DNA of 64,000 bases, from the NCBI RefSeq assembly GCF_032884065.1, contig NC_088876.1, positions 682,001-746,000 of the forward strand. The letters run 5' to 3'. Both the position numbers and the translations under genes were made by a program. The notes beneath the pieces were generated by a model. It was given only the letters and a program-made list of their open reading frames with translations, searched no databases and was not told the DNA's origin. Positions 55,941 through 64,000 of the stretch are shown one piece after another (positions within the stretch are counted from its first letter, which is position 1; every line of letters starts with the position of its first letter). The DNA comes from Artemia franciscana. Taxonomy: Eukaryota; Arthropoda; Branchiopoda; Anostraca; Artemiidae.

Positions 55941-58644
55941 CTATGAGATGGTGGGTAATTGTGGAATTGTGAATTTGTCGGGAATAATCTTGGGAAATTT
56001 AGTGAAAGTTGTCCAAAACATAATTGTGGCAAATATTAGAAATGGCAATAAAATGATGATGATGAACAGAGAAGAAACCAGAAGATCCATAAGGATGGCT
56101 ACCTGAGGATCTATTATTAACATTAAACATTAATCTAAGGGCTTTATTTTGTAGAGTTTGAAGAGGTTTAAACGTGGAAGGAAAAGTTAATGCCCGAACA
56201 GAAACACAATAAAGAAAATATGGATTATCGAAAGAAAAATATATTGTCTTTAAAATATCCCTTGGGAAAAAATGGCGTAAACGAAAAAGAATGCCGATAT
56301 TTCGCGAGATTTGTAGAGACATTGTTTTCACATGTTCACGGAAAGACAAATTTTCATCCAAAATAATTCCAAGATATTTAAATTGATCAACACACTTGAG
56401 AACCCTATCTTTTAGATAAAGAGAAAGCTGTTCTGTTTTCTGAGAACCAGATCAAGAAAACAGCATATATTGACACTTCTTCTCATTTAATGAAAGTAAA
56501 TTTCTGGCATACCAATCCCCTGCAGATAAAAGTGTGTTATTAAGATCATGAAAAAGTATGGATAAATCAGCATGGGATGCAAAAATAACAACATCATCTG
56601 CAAATATTACAGTTTTACAAAGTGGTAATACCACGGGCGAATCGTTTATAAATAGAAGGAACAAGGTCGGTCCAAGGACAGATCCCTAAGAGACCCCAGA
56701 ACTTGTCAAAAAAGTTTCCGAACGGATACCATTGATTCTATCATGACATTAAAGTTTTCTATCCCTAAGATAATGTTTTTTAAATTTAAGGATTTTGAAG
56801 CAAAACCATATTTTTGGAGTTTGATTACCAATAGACGATGGTCAACTGTATCAAAGGCCTTGGTGACATCAAAAAATACCACCAACGCATACTGATCACT
56901 GTCAATTGCATCATTTATCTCAAGCAGAAGTTGATGAATCGCCAACACCGTTGATTTTCCTTTTATAAAACCAAACTGAGAAGGATGAAAAAATATTTTC
57001 ACCAATTAATTAATTATGGAGCTGATGGTTCGCTATCTTTTCCAAAAGTTTACTAAACTATACCTATACTCTATACTATACTATACTATACCTCTATAAT
57101 TTGAAGGATCACTAGTAATTCCGCCTTTATGTAGTGCAATAACATTAGCTCTCTTCAACAAATCGGGAAAAACTCCCTGTACAAATGACAAATTATATAT
57201 GTGTGCAAGTGATGGGGCATTATCAGCAGTTACCTGCTTTACTGTTCGAGTAGAAAAACCAAATTCATCAGACAATGAACTATTTTCAAGCTTCATGATA
57301 ATTTTTTTCACATGTTGGGGTGTCCTTTCGGAAAAATCAAAAGGGTTCTCAGTTTGATGATCATTATCAAAAGAAATGGTAGGGTCATTTAACAATGGAG
57401 AAAAAAATCCAATGTAAGCTATTTTCCTACTGAACTAAAATAGTCTTCCAATATATGCAAGATTTCTTTATGGTCAGTTACCTTCCCTCCATCAACTTCT
57501 AGCCAATCAACACTAGATTTAGATTTATGGCTAGGTCGAAATCATTAATCAACTGCTAATTTTTTTTTCATATCTGACTTATACTGAATAAACTTATCTT
57601 TATAAGATGTTCTCTTTGTATATCTAACAATCGAATTTAACTCATTCCTATATACTCTATATTCTTCAAAAGAGCCATCACTTGGAATTTTTACATACCC
57701 CTTAAATTTTATATTCTTATTCTTAATTAAAAAAATTCCTTCGGTAATCCAAGGATCAAATTTTTTGAATATTTCCCATGTATAAACTTAGTTGTAGTAG
57801 CCTCCTCTCTGAGCCGTGTCATATCAGAAATAAATTTAGAAAATGTAATATTAACATCATTTGAACCATAAATTAGACTCCAATCGTTGCTATTATTTAG
57901 TTCACGTAGTAGCTTAAAATCAATCCACTCAAATCGTTTATGGGAAGTATCATCTCTAGCATCCCAAGAAAGAGTATTAACTCTCCCTAAATCCAGAAGA
58001 ACACTCACTGGGAAATGGTCCGACATATCAGATAAAATTATAGAGGCTTTCAGTGCTTTAACTGACTTAATAGAATAAAATATATTATCAATCAGTGTAG
58101 CTGTAGTATTTGTAACCCTAGTTGGGAGAGAAATGCTTGGAAGAAAACCAGCACACAGCATAATATTCAAAAATTCTTTATGAGTACTAAGATCTAAATT
58201 CAGCAAACCAAAATTGAAGTCCCCTGATATAATAACAGATTTCTTTTACTCGCTGAGTTTTCAAAGAACCAACACGAAAACCTCGAAAAAATTTTTTGGG
58301 TTACTTGATGGAGGTCTATATACTGAACCAAATATAAACAGATCACCACTCGTGGGTTTAATTTCCACAAATAGCGTTTCACATAAACCCTCTTCCCAAA
58401 TTGATATATCCTCTTTTACACTAAAAGACCAATCCTGGCGAATACAGATCACCTGTCCACCTCGTACATTCAATTTCCTATTGCGAGACACACTTTTCAG
58501 CATAGGAACCTTGAACATAGACATAGGTGAAGAACTAGACAAAAAACGTTTCACATATGGCCACAATATCTTTTGGACTAGATGATAGCAAAACTTGAGT
58601 TCATTATACGCACTTTGTAAACCTTGAGCATTAACATGAAGCAC
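55941..58644 (-). pseudogene. ORF2 endonuclease and reverse transcriptase of the minus-strand LINE
   Basis: Reading right to left: LHVNAQGLQSAYNELKF (58640, metal-binding Asn region), FIFGSVYRPPSSNPKNFFEV (about 58330), a GDFNFGLLNLD-like segment (about 58220, frameshift), TATLIDNIFYS (about 58080) and LSDMSDHFPVSVLLD (about 58025) for the endonuclease. For the RT: ANVIALHKGGITSDPSNYRG (about 57150), PSQFGFIKGKSTVLAIHQLL (about 56985), VVFFDVTKAFDTVDHRL (about 56885), then FADDVVIFASHADLS (about 56605) with an intact Asp pair. The tail is at 55999-56361. A TATAC repeat (57058-57092) and several frameshifts interrupt it. Confidence 0.85.
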
Positions 58645-58858
58645 CGTGACCGGGAATTTACATCTGTCTGGCTCACACTCTAAAGTGCCCTCTCAAAATC
58701 AAAGTCGGGTATCTTTTTAGCATAAGGCACATCTTTATCACCACCAATAAACGTATTCAAAATTGCATCTAATTTTAAGTGGGAATCTAAGAAAATATAG
58801 AAGTGGTCCATACTTCACAGTCACAAGGAAGACAAGAAACCACCATTTATTTATGCTA

Positions 58859-59850
58859 TCGACGGCTCATTAGCGAAATCATGGATTTCAACTACATCAC
58901 TAATCGATTTACACGGAATATTTTGCGAGCCACTTTTCACATAAATAACTCCTCTCATGGTCCACACGTTCTTCTTGTCGAATTTGTTGCGCGCTAGTTT
59001 GAAAACTTCCTGCCTTTCTTTGGTGAGGGCCTTGTTGACAAAAATAAGCGAACCTTTGAGCTTTTTTTGATTATGCAGGATTTCGACAGATGTCACTTCA
59101 GATACAAAGGTAAGTTCAATTGGCACCTGAGACTAGTCAAAAGACCCTAAACGCCTTACAGTCTTGAGCATATTGTTATTAAGATGGAGTCCCATATGTG
59201 CATTCAGACGATCTAAGACTTTTTCACTTAGAGTAGGTAGGTCCCGAGTGGTCGCTTCAATCCCAGAAACAATGATCTTGTTAAGAAGAGAAGTCTGGCT
59301 AAGATGATCAAGTTTAGTTTCTAATTTTTGAAATTTGGCACTATTCTGGATGATTTCGGACTTATAATCGTTAAGACCTTTCTCAATTTGATCGAACTTA
59401 GACTGGAACTACAGTTCCATGGCTTTATACGCAGCCTGTGTTATAGTGTCCAAAAATTCATTTCTAAACTGGTGTGGAGACACAGTGTCTAACTTTGCAA
59501 ACTCATTATCTACCTGTTTTCTGACCTCATCTTCAATTCGTTCTCGCAAAGTCACCAGATCGCTTTGCAGTGACAAAACTGAGTTCGACAAATCATTAGG
59601 TAGACCATCCGCATCCTCTAGGCAAAGCTTAATAGCCCTTTGAACATTTTTTCGCCCATCCTTTAAAGCGTCAGCATGCTTTGTTAAGTAACACCAATAT
59701 TCTCTGACGTCACGATCTTAACTTCATCACTACCATAACAGGTAACCTCATAATTACATTTTGTAGTATCGAAACTGAGCATACGCTCTATCTCCCGCTT
59801 GCATAGCTCCGGAGGCAAACAAAGTCAACTAGCAGGAAACACTTGAATAT
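58859..59850 (-). pseudogene. ORF1 protein of the minus-strand LINE
   Basis: Coiled-coil part SVLSLQSDLVTLRERIEDEV (59580), continuing past a TAG at 59409-59411 through FQSKFDQIEKGLNDYKSEII, then NKIIVSGIEATTRDLPTLSE (about 59285, RRM-like start) and NVWTMRGVIYVKSGSQN (about 58960). Same architecture as ORF1 at 34984-35919: coiled coil, RRM, C-terminal RNA-binding part. At least two stops. Confidence 0.7.
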
Positions 59851-60135
59851 CACAAGGGGGCTTCTTCTCGTATTCCTACGCCCCCCCCCCAACTTAAAAC
59901 AGCTGCTCTAGGTTTGTCAGGAAAATTCATTTGACACTTTTCGCTTGCGTTTCCTGCTTGCAAAATTCTCTAATTAAAAGATTCTGACGTCACTGCTATA
60001 ACAATTCACTTATATACAGTAGCGGTTAAAACTAGTTGGTTGCGCAAGCTGTCGAGGTTTAAGCATGTGTTTTACCCGATTGAATAGAAACTTATTTAGC
60101 TGTTAACTCTTTGAACTCTAATTCAATACGTTACG
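59851..60135 (-). other. Presumed 5' leader of the minus-strand LINE
   Basis: Non-coding, with a run of ten Cs at about 59881-59890. Placed by position between ORF1 and the resumed PolB text. Confidence 0.35.
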
Positions 60136-60139
60136 ATGT

Positions 60140-61450
60140 CAGGATTTTAAATTTCCTTTTTTGCTAAGTTTTTCAAATTTTTCTTCTTCATTAAAGACTC
60201 TTCCACAGAATGTACATAGACGAATTTTATACACATTTTAAGTTATTTGATATAATATTTTTTTTCAAATTTGTAAATAGCTTAAATATCCATAGGAAAA
60301 TTAATAATCCCTTTAAATTTGAATTCATTTTCGCAGTGTTTTTGTTTTGATAGTCTATCAAAATGTCTGTCATTCCCTGGGTGAAGATAAGCTAGTATTG
60401 ACCAAAGAAAGCATTTACTATCATTATTTTGTCTATTAATACATGTTTTTTTTAATTTTTTGCAAAGTCAGTTAATTCTTTATAAGTACCTTCCACATGA
60501 TTTTGTAATCAGGTCATTCGATAATCAATTTTATTGACTCTCATAAATGGCCTGATATGGGTATATTCTCTATGTATAATGTTTATATACTCCAGTTATC
60601 ATTTTTTAGATGACTTTGTTCGATGTCACTTTTTTCATTAATAATACATGAATAGCTATGATAATGGACGGCTATCATTTATTTTTTAAATATCTTAACA
60701 ACTGAGGCAGAAAGTGGTCCAAAATCAGGTTCATTTGCATTTATTGAAATATTCTTTGCAAAGGAATTTTCTCTAATCCATTCAATACTTGGACTATTAT
60801 CATATTCTTCTTCTTTAAACATATACACTGGGATATCTGGAAGTTCTTTGATTTTTTATCTATAAATAAATTCGAAATATCAGTATTATGTTCTTATTTA
60901 ACACTCTACCAGTTACATCTCGAATGGATTGTCGATTTTATCCACATTCTTTTTATTGACATCTATTTGATAATTAAAATAACTATTTACTATATTCTTT
61001 ACTTCAAAATAATTTCCAGCACTTGAAATCTGTTTTGATTTAAAATAAATTAAGTTCAATAATATCTTTATTTCGTACACCATTAAATTGAAGTTTTAAA
61101 TCTGAAATAATTGAATTCTTTACTTTGATTTAATTTTCTAATTTTAATTTTAATTCAGGTTCAATATTGTAGTGATGCTGCTTTTTTATTTTTTCTCTTT
61201 TTAAATTTCGTAACCACTGAATATAGTGATCGCACATTGATATTCTATTATGAAGATGATCATTGACAGTATTGAATATTTTAAGTTTTTTCCAATTATC
61301 TTTAAATTATGATCTTTGGCAAATGACCGTAATTCATTAATTGGATAATGAGGTTATCCATTTTTATCTTGACGAATTCGGATGTTGTTGTAAACAACTC
61401 TTAATCACTTCTTCAATGTCAGCCAATTATTAGGAGCTTATTATATTAAG
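60140..61450 (-). pseudogene. Polinton/Maverick PolB, N-terminal part (broken)
   Basis: On the minus strand: SMCDHYIQWLRNLKREKIKK (about 61240-61180) and EPELKLKLEN start the protein. After many frame breaks, CFLWSILAYLHPGNDRHFDR (about 60400) and FKGIINFPMDI (about 60310), then FNEEEKFEKLSKKEI-like text (about 60170). The CFLWSILAYLHP segment is a hallmark of the region before the polymerase domain in Polinton-type proteins, as I know the family. The gene continues at 55575 after the inserted LINE. Confidence 0.7.
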
Positions 61451-61602
61451 TAAAATTCTAAACCTTCAAATGTTCAAGCCTGAGGAGTTTTCTTACTTGC
61501 TATTCACTACTCTTGAGACTTTCTTGAGAACGTAAAAATCTTTTAGTGTTCACTAATATATTTGATAATTCAAATTTGTTTAGGAATTTAAATCTGTAAT
61601 AA

Positions 61603-61806
61603 ATGACGATTATATGTATTCGATGTAAAAAGGCTACTGCAACCGAGTCTTTATCTCGGGTAGAATCAAAAAGAAATGAGGTGCCAATGATTAAGGTATT
61701 TGTACATTTTGTGTTTGCAAGAAAAATTATTATTAAAAAAGGAAGCACTGAGCAAACACCCTGGATAAAAGGAAGTGGTATTTGTACTGGCAAGAGTAGC
61801 GTATAA
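61603..61806 (+). CDS. Small zinc-ribbon-like Polinton protein (partly decayed)
   Basis: MTIICIRCKKATATESLSRV, then ESKRNEVPMIK. Polintons and related viruses often carry a short protein with CxxCxxxT...(K)GxC..C. Only the first Cys pair is seen here; the second half has lost its Cys. The match is to a remembered pattern and is tentative. It starts a plus-strand group with the integrase, divergent from PolB. Confidence 0.4.
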   Translation: MTIICIRCKKATATESLSRVESKRNEVPMIKVFVHFVFARKIIIKKGSTEQTPWIKGSGICTGKSSV

Positions 61807-61899
61807 AACAATCTTTTAGAAATCAATTATTCAAATTTTTCAGAGATTTATGATTTACATAAAAAATTTAAAGAACATAGCTTTACTGTATCAAAAACC

Positions 61900-62697
61900 A
61901 AAATCAAAAAAGAGTAGCAAAATAGTTATTCTTTACACCATCCAGCTTATCATAGATTTAAAAGAAGATGCGTTTACATTCATAATGTCGATGACCAGTG
62001 TTAAGCAGATTTGGTTGATATGCTGCAATATAAAAGTTTAAATAATAATTTAAATTATATTCTTACAGTCATTGATTGTTTTAATAAATATACTTGGTGT
62101 ACGGGTAAGAAAATTATTAATGATTTTACTGATTTATTTAAAAACAGAAAACTTAGAAAATTACAAACAGATAAAGGTAATGAATTTGATATGAAAAACG
62201 TTCAAGTACAGAGTCATGAAACTCATTGGCTCTCATTTGAAAGTGAATTGAAAGCTCAAATTGTTGGACGGTTTAATAGAACACTCAGAGAGGGATTGAG
62301 GAAATATTTTACCCATTACAACACAAAACGTAGGGTAGATGTATTACCCTCTTTCGTTGACAAGTCTAACAATTCCCATCATCGATCCATCAAAATGAAA
62401 CCAATAGAAGGGAGTAAAAAAGGAAATGAAAACAAGGTTTATACTAATTTATTTCCTGATGTCGAAGTTCAAATTCCATCCATAAGCAAATTCAATGTTG
62501 AGGACTTTGTTAGAATTAATAACAGTAAGGGTGTGTTTGATGAAGGTTACCTATCAAGCTACACAACTGAAGTGTTTCAAATAGCTGCAGTGAAACATAC
62601 AACCCCTATAACATATGAACTGTCGGATAGAACTGGTGAACTAATTATTGTTGGTGATTACGGAAAACCACCAAAACTAATTATTGTTAGTGATTAA
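61900..62697 (+). pseudogene. Polinton/Maverick integrase (retroviral-type), inactive
   Basis: Joins element ends to target DNA. Text before the open segment (RRCVYIHNVDDQC, stop, ADLVDM at about 61965-62025) contains the first catalytic Asp. Then NYILTVIDCFNKYTW (about 62053), KLQTDKGNEFD (about 62160, second Asp) and KAQIVGRFNRTLREGLRKYF (about 62250), where relatives have VERFNRTLK, so the catalytic Glu is Gly. Spacing between the second Asp and this position is 31 residues where 35 is normal. The C-terminal chromo-like region FNVEDFVRINNSKGVFDEGY (about 62492) and ITYELSDRTGE (about 62610) are present. A 33-bp tandem repeat ends the frame. Confidence 0.85.
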
Positions 62698-62741
62698 GGA
62701 AAACCACCGAAAGTTATTCAATAAGAACTTTCATTCTATAA

Positions 62742-63115
62742 ATGCATCCTATAAATTTGAATAAATTATTAGCGAGCATATTGAAAAGAAGAGAAATACA
62801 AACAAATATGGTTCAACAACGTGCCTTAGAGCAAGCTGGATTTTCATGACTATGCTGAAAAGTTGGGTCCTCCAATCATTAGAGCAGAAGATAAAAATAC
62901 TAATATGATTACTGATAAATTACATGAAAATTACATAAATTTAAGATGAGGATTTCAACGACTGGATCAATCTTGAAGCAACGCAATAAATTTACAATCA
63001 AGCAATCAAGCTCACTCAAGTCAAGCTATTTTACCCCCGAATAAGCCAAATTTCGTCTCTAATGTTGATTCTGGGATGGATGAAGAACTTTCCAGAGAAA
63101 TCAATAAGGACTAAT
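62742..63115 (+). pseudogene. Degraded ORF downstream of the integrase, probable Polinton gene
   Basis: Coding-like text in changing frames: MHPINLNKLLASILKRREIQ (62743), VQQRALEQAG (about 62814), EKLGPPIIRAEDKNTNMITD (about 62858) and LHENYINLR, GFQRLDQS. It is polar and helical. I do not recognise the product; a structural or minor Polinton protein is an inference from position only. Confidence 0.35.
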
Positions 63116-63171
63116 TTAGATAACTTCGAAGACCACACTGCCTTTCCATGACGAAAGTAAAACAGTTCAAA

Positions 63172-63249
63172 CTAGGGATGATACCTTTTTATTGACAGTG
63201 AATAGATATTAAATTATTTAACTGGATATTTCTAACACATATACAGTGT
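63172..63249 (+). repeat. Left inverted repeat of the Penelope-like element
   Basis: Contains TATTGACAGTGAATAGATAT and ATTTAACTGGATATTTC; pairs with 63918-63994. The AACTGGATATTTC...ACACATATACAGTGT words match typical Penelope repeat ends by my recollection. Confidence 0.8.
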
Positions 63250-63436
63250 TCATCATCAGCAGTAAAACTAAAAGACATGAATAAAAATAAACAAAATTTA
63301 TACCTAATAAACTAATTACATATAGTTTATTGCTCTTATTTTTTTCAATGCAACAGCCGAGGCAAATCTCTTTGACCTTTTTGGCTCCGGTTCATCAGAA
63401 TTATCTGACATATTACGTGGACAGACGTCATAGCTC

Positions 63437-63817
63437 TTGGGTTTACAAAATAATGGCTTAAAGGTAGCTTTAAGAGGTAGTAATACTTTGGCTAGTTTTT
63501 TAAAGTCTGGAAAGGATCGGACTTCCGTAGAGCAACAAAATGGGGTTTATAAAATCCCATGTACTTGTGGAAGCTCTTATGTTGGACGTACTAACCAGAA
63601 TTCAAAAACGAGATTGCTACAACATCATAATTGTATTTCATCGTCTTTAAAGCAAAATACCAAACCTGAAGATTTCACGTCGGCCCTCTCGGAGCATATC
63701 TTTAATTTTCCAAATCATTTCATTTTGTATGAAAATGTTTCTTTGATTTCTAGGGACCAAGGTTTAAAGCAAACTTTCAGGGAAACAATCGAAATTAAAA
63801 ATTCTATTCAAGAATAA
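63437..63817 (+). CDS. GIY-YIG endonuclease domain of a Penelope-like element (partial protein)
   Basis: 126 residues, open from before the first ATG, so this is the C-terminal end of a longer polyprotein. SNTLASFLKSGKDRTSVEQQ is the linker. GVYKIPCTCGSSYVGRTNQN (about 63541) gives the GIY...YVG core with the conserved Cys pair (IPCxCG) of Penelope nucleases, followed by TRLLQHH and the FRETIEIK Glu helix at the C-terminus (about 63778). All core catalytic residues seem present. Nicks target DNA for the reverse transcriptase, which is absent here. Ends TAA 63815. Confidence 0.85.
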   Translation: MGLQNNGLKVALRGSNTLASFLKSGKDRTSVEQQNGVYKIPCTCGSSYVGRTNQNSKTRLLQHHNCISSSLKQNTKPEDFTSALSEHIFNFPNHFILYENVSLISRDQGLKQTFRETIEIKNSIQE

Positions 63818-63917
63818 TTTCATAAACAGAGATACAGGTGAATTTGGATTAAACTCAATTTATGATAATTTACTGAGGTCAAATAAAGTAAATATCACCT
63901 CACCTAAGAGCTAGGTG

Positions 63918-63994
63918 ACACTGTATATGTGTTCGAAATATCCAGTTAAATAATTTTATATCTATTCACTGTCAATAAAAGGTATCATCCCTAT
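63918..63994 (-). repeat. Right inverted repeat of the Penelope-like element
   Basis: ACACTGTATATGTGTTCGAAATATCC...GGTATCATCCCTATT, complementary to the left arm; ends 6 bp before the window edge. Confidence 0.8.
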
Positions 63995-64000
63995 TTGGAA

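Larger units (their letters stand above)
55576..60135 (-). mobile_element. CR1/L2-like non-LTR retrotransposon inserted in the Polinton PolB gene
   Basis: Two-ORF LINE on the minus strand. Its ends are set by where PolB coding text stops (about 60140) and resumes (about 55570). ATTTTA-type words flank both sides and may be a short target duplication. It is related in layout to the element at 34741-40735 but clearly a different copy or family, and more degraded. Confidence 0.75.
63172..63994 (+). mobile_element. Penelope-like element, 5'-truncated, between inverted terminal repeats
   Basis: CTAGGGATGATACC...ACACATATACAGTGT at 63172-63249 is the inverse of 63918-63994 with few differences (~77 bp arms). 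Penelope-like elements carry LTR-like repeats that can be direct or inverted, and their last domain is a GIY-YIG nuclease, which is what lies between. The reverse transcriptase is missing. Confidence 0.75.

Overview
This is a repeat-dominated, AT-rich stretch of an animal nuclear genome, almost certainly an arthropod. A crustacean is my best guess, from repeat texture only, at low confidence. The reasons are GT-AG introns, long AT microsatellites, a tRNA-derived SINE, several APE-type non-LTR retrotransposons, an R2 element at a canonical 28S rDNA junction, Merlin and pogo-type DNA transposons, a Polinton remnant, a Penelope-like element, and env-bearing LTR elements. There are no bacterial operons, CRISPR arrays or ribosome binding sites. 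Nearly every coding trace is broken by stops or frameshifts. The best-preserved open frames are a Merlin-type transposase (24.9-25.8 kb), the R2 reverse transcriptase halves (15.4-18.2 kb) and an unidentified compact ORF block (50.1-51.8 kb).

Layout. 1-9.8 kb: an LTR family (3' internal region, polypurine tract and ~960-bp LTR, twice), with an RTE-like retrotransposon, a SINE and an env remnant between. 12.0-22.7 kb: an intronless, frameshifted nitric oxide synthase (NOS) copy, oxygenase then FMN then FAD/NADPH parts. It is split by a ~7.4-kb composite: an R2 element with three zinc fingers, Myb-like region, RT and restriction-like endonuclease, then exactly 72 bp of 28S rDNA, then a nucleoprotein-like endogenous viral element, then an unidentified ORF. 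22.7-29.5 kb: LTR-element 3' end, a dispersed repeat family (two copies plus an inverted piece), the Merlin-like element, and a degraded secreted serine protease gene with introns. 30.1-32.8 kb: a second RTE-like element.

32.85-48.9 kb: nested env-bearing LTR elements. One env remnant is cut at a TA dinucleotide by a pogo-like transposon (33,952-43,578), which itself carries a CR1/L2-like retrotransposon whose ORFs are separated by a ~155-bp tandem repeat array. 48.9-51.8 kb: a block of unidentified, tightly packed ORFs, including a DEDDh-exonuclease-like ORF and two ORFs overlapping by ATGA. It looks viral in organisation and I could not assign it. 52,151-52,250 is an assembly gap. 53.6-63.1 kb: a Polinton/Maverick remnant (PolB on the minus strand, integrase on the plus strand) interrupted by a second CR1/L2-like element. 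63.2-64.0 kb: a 5'-truncated Penelope-like element between inverted terminal repeats.

The elements do not form a pathway. The window records nested insertion, and the order of events can be read from which element interrupts which.
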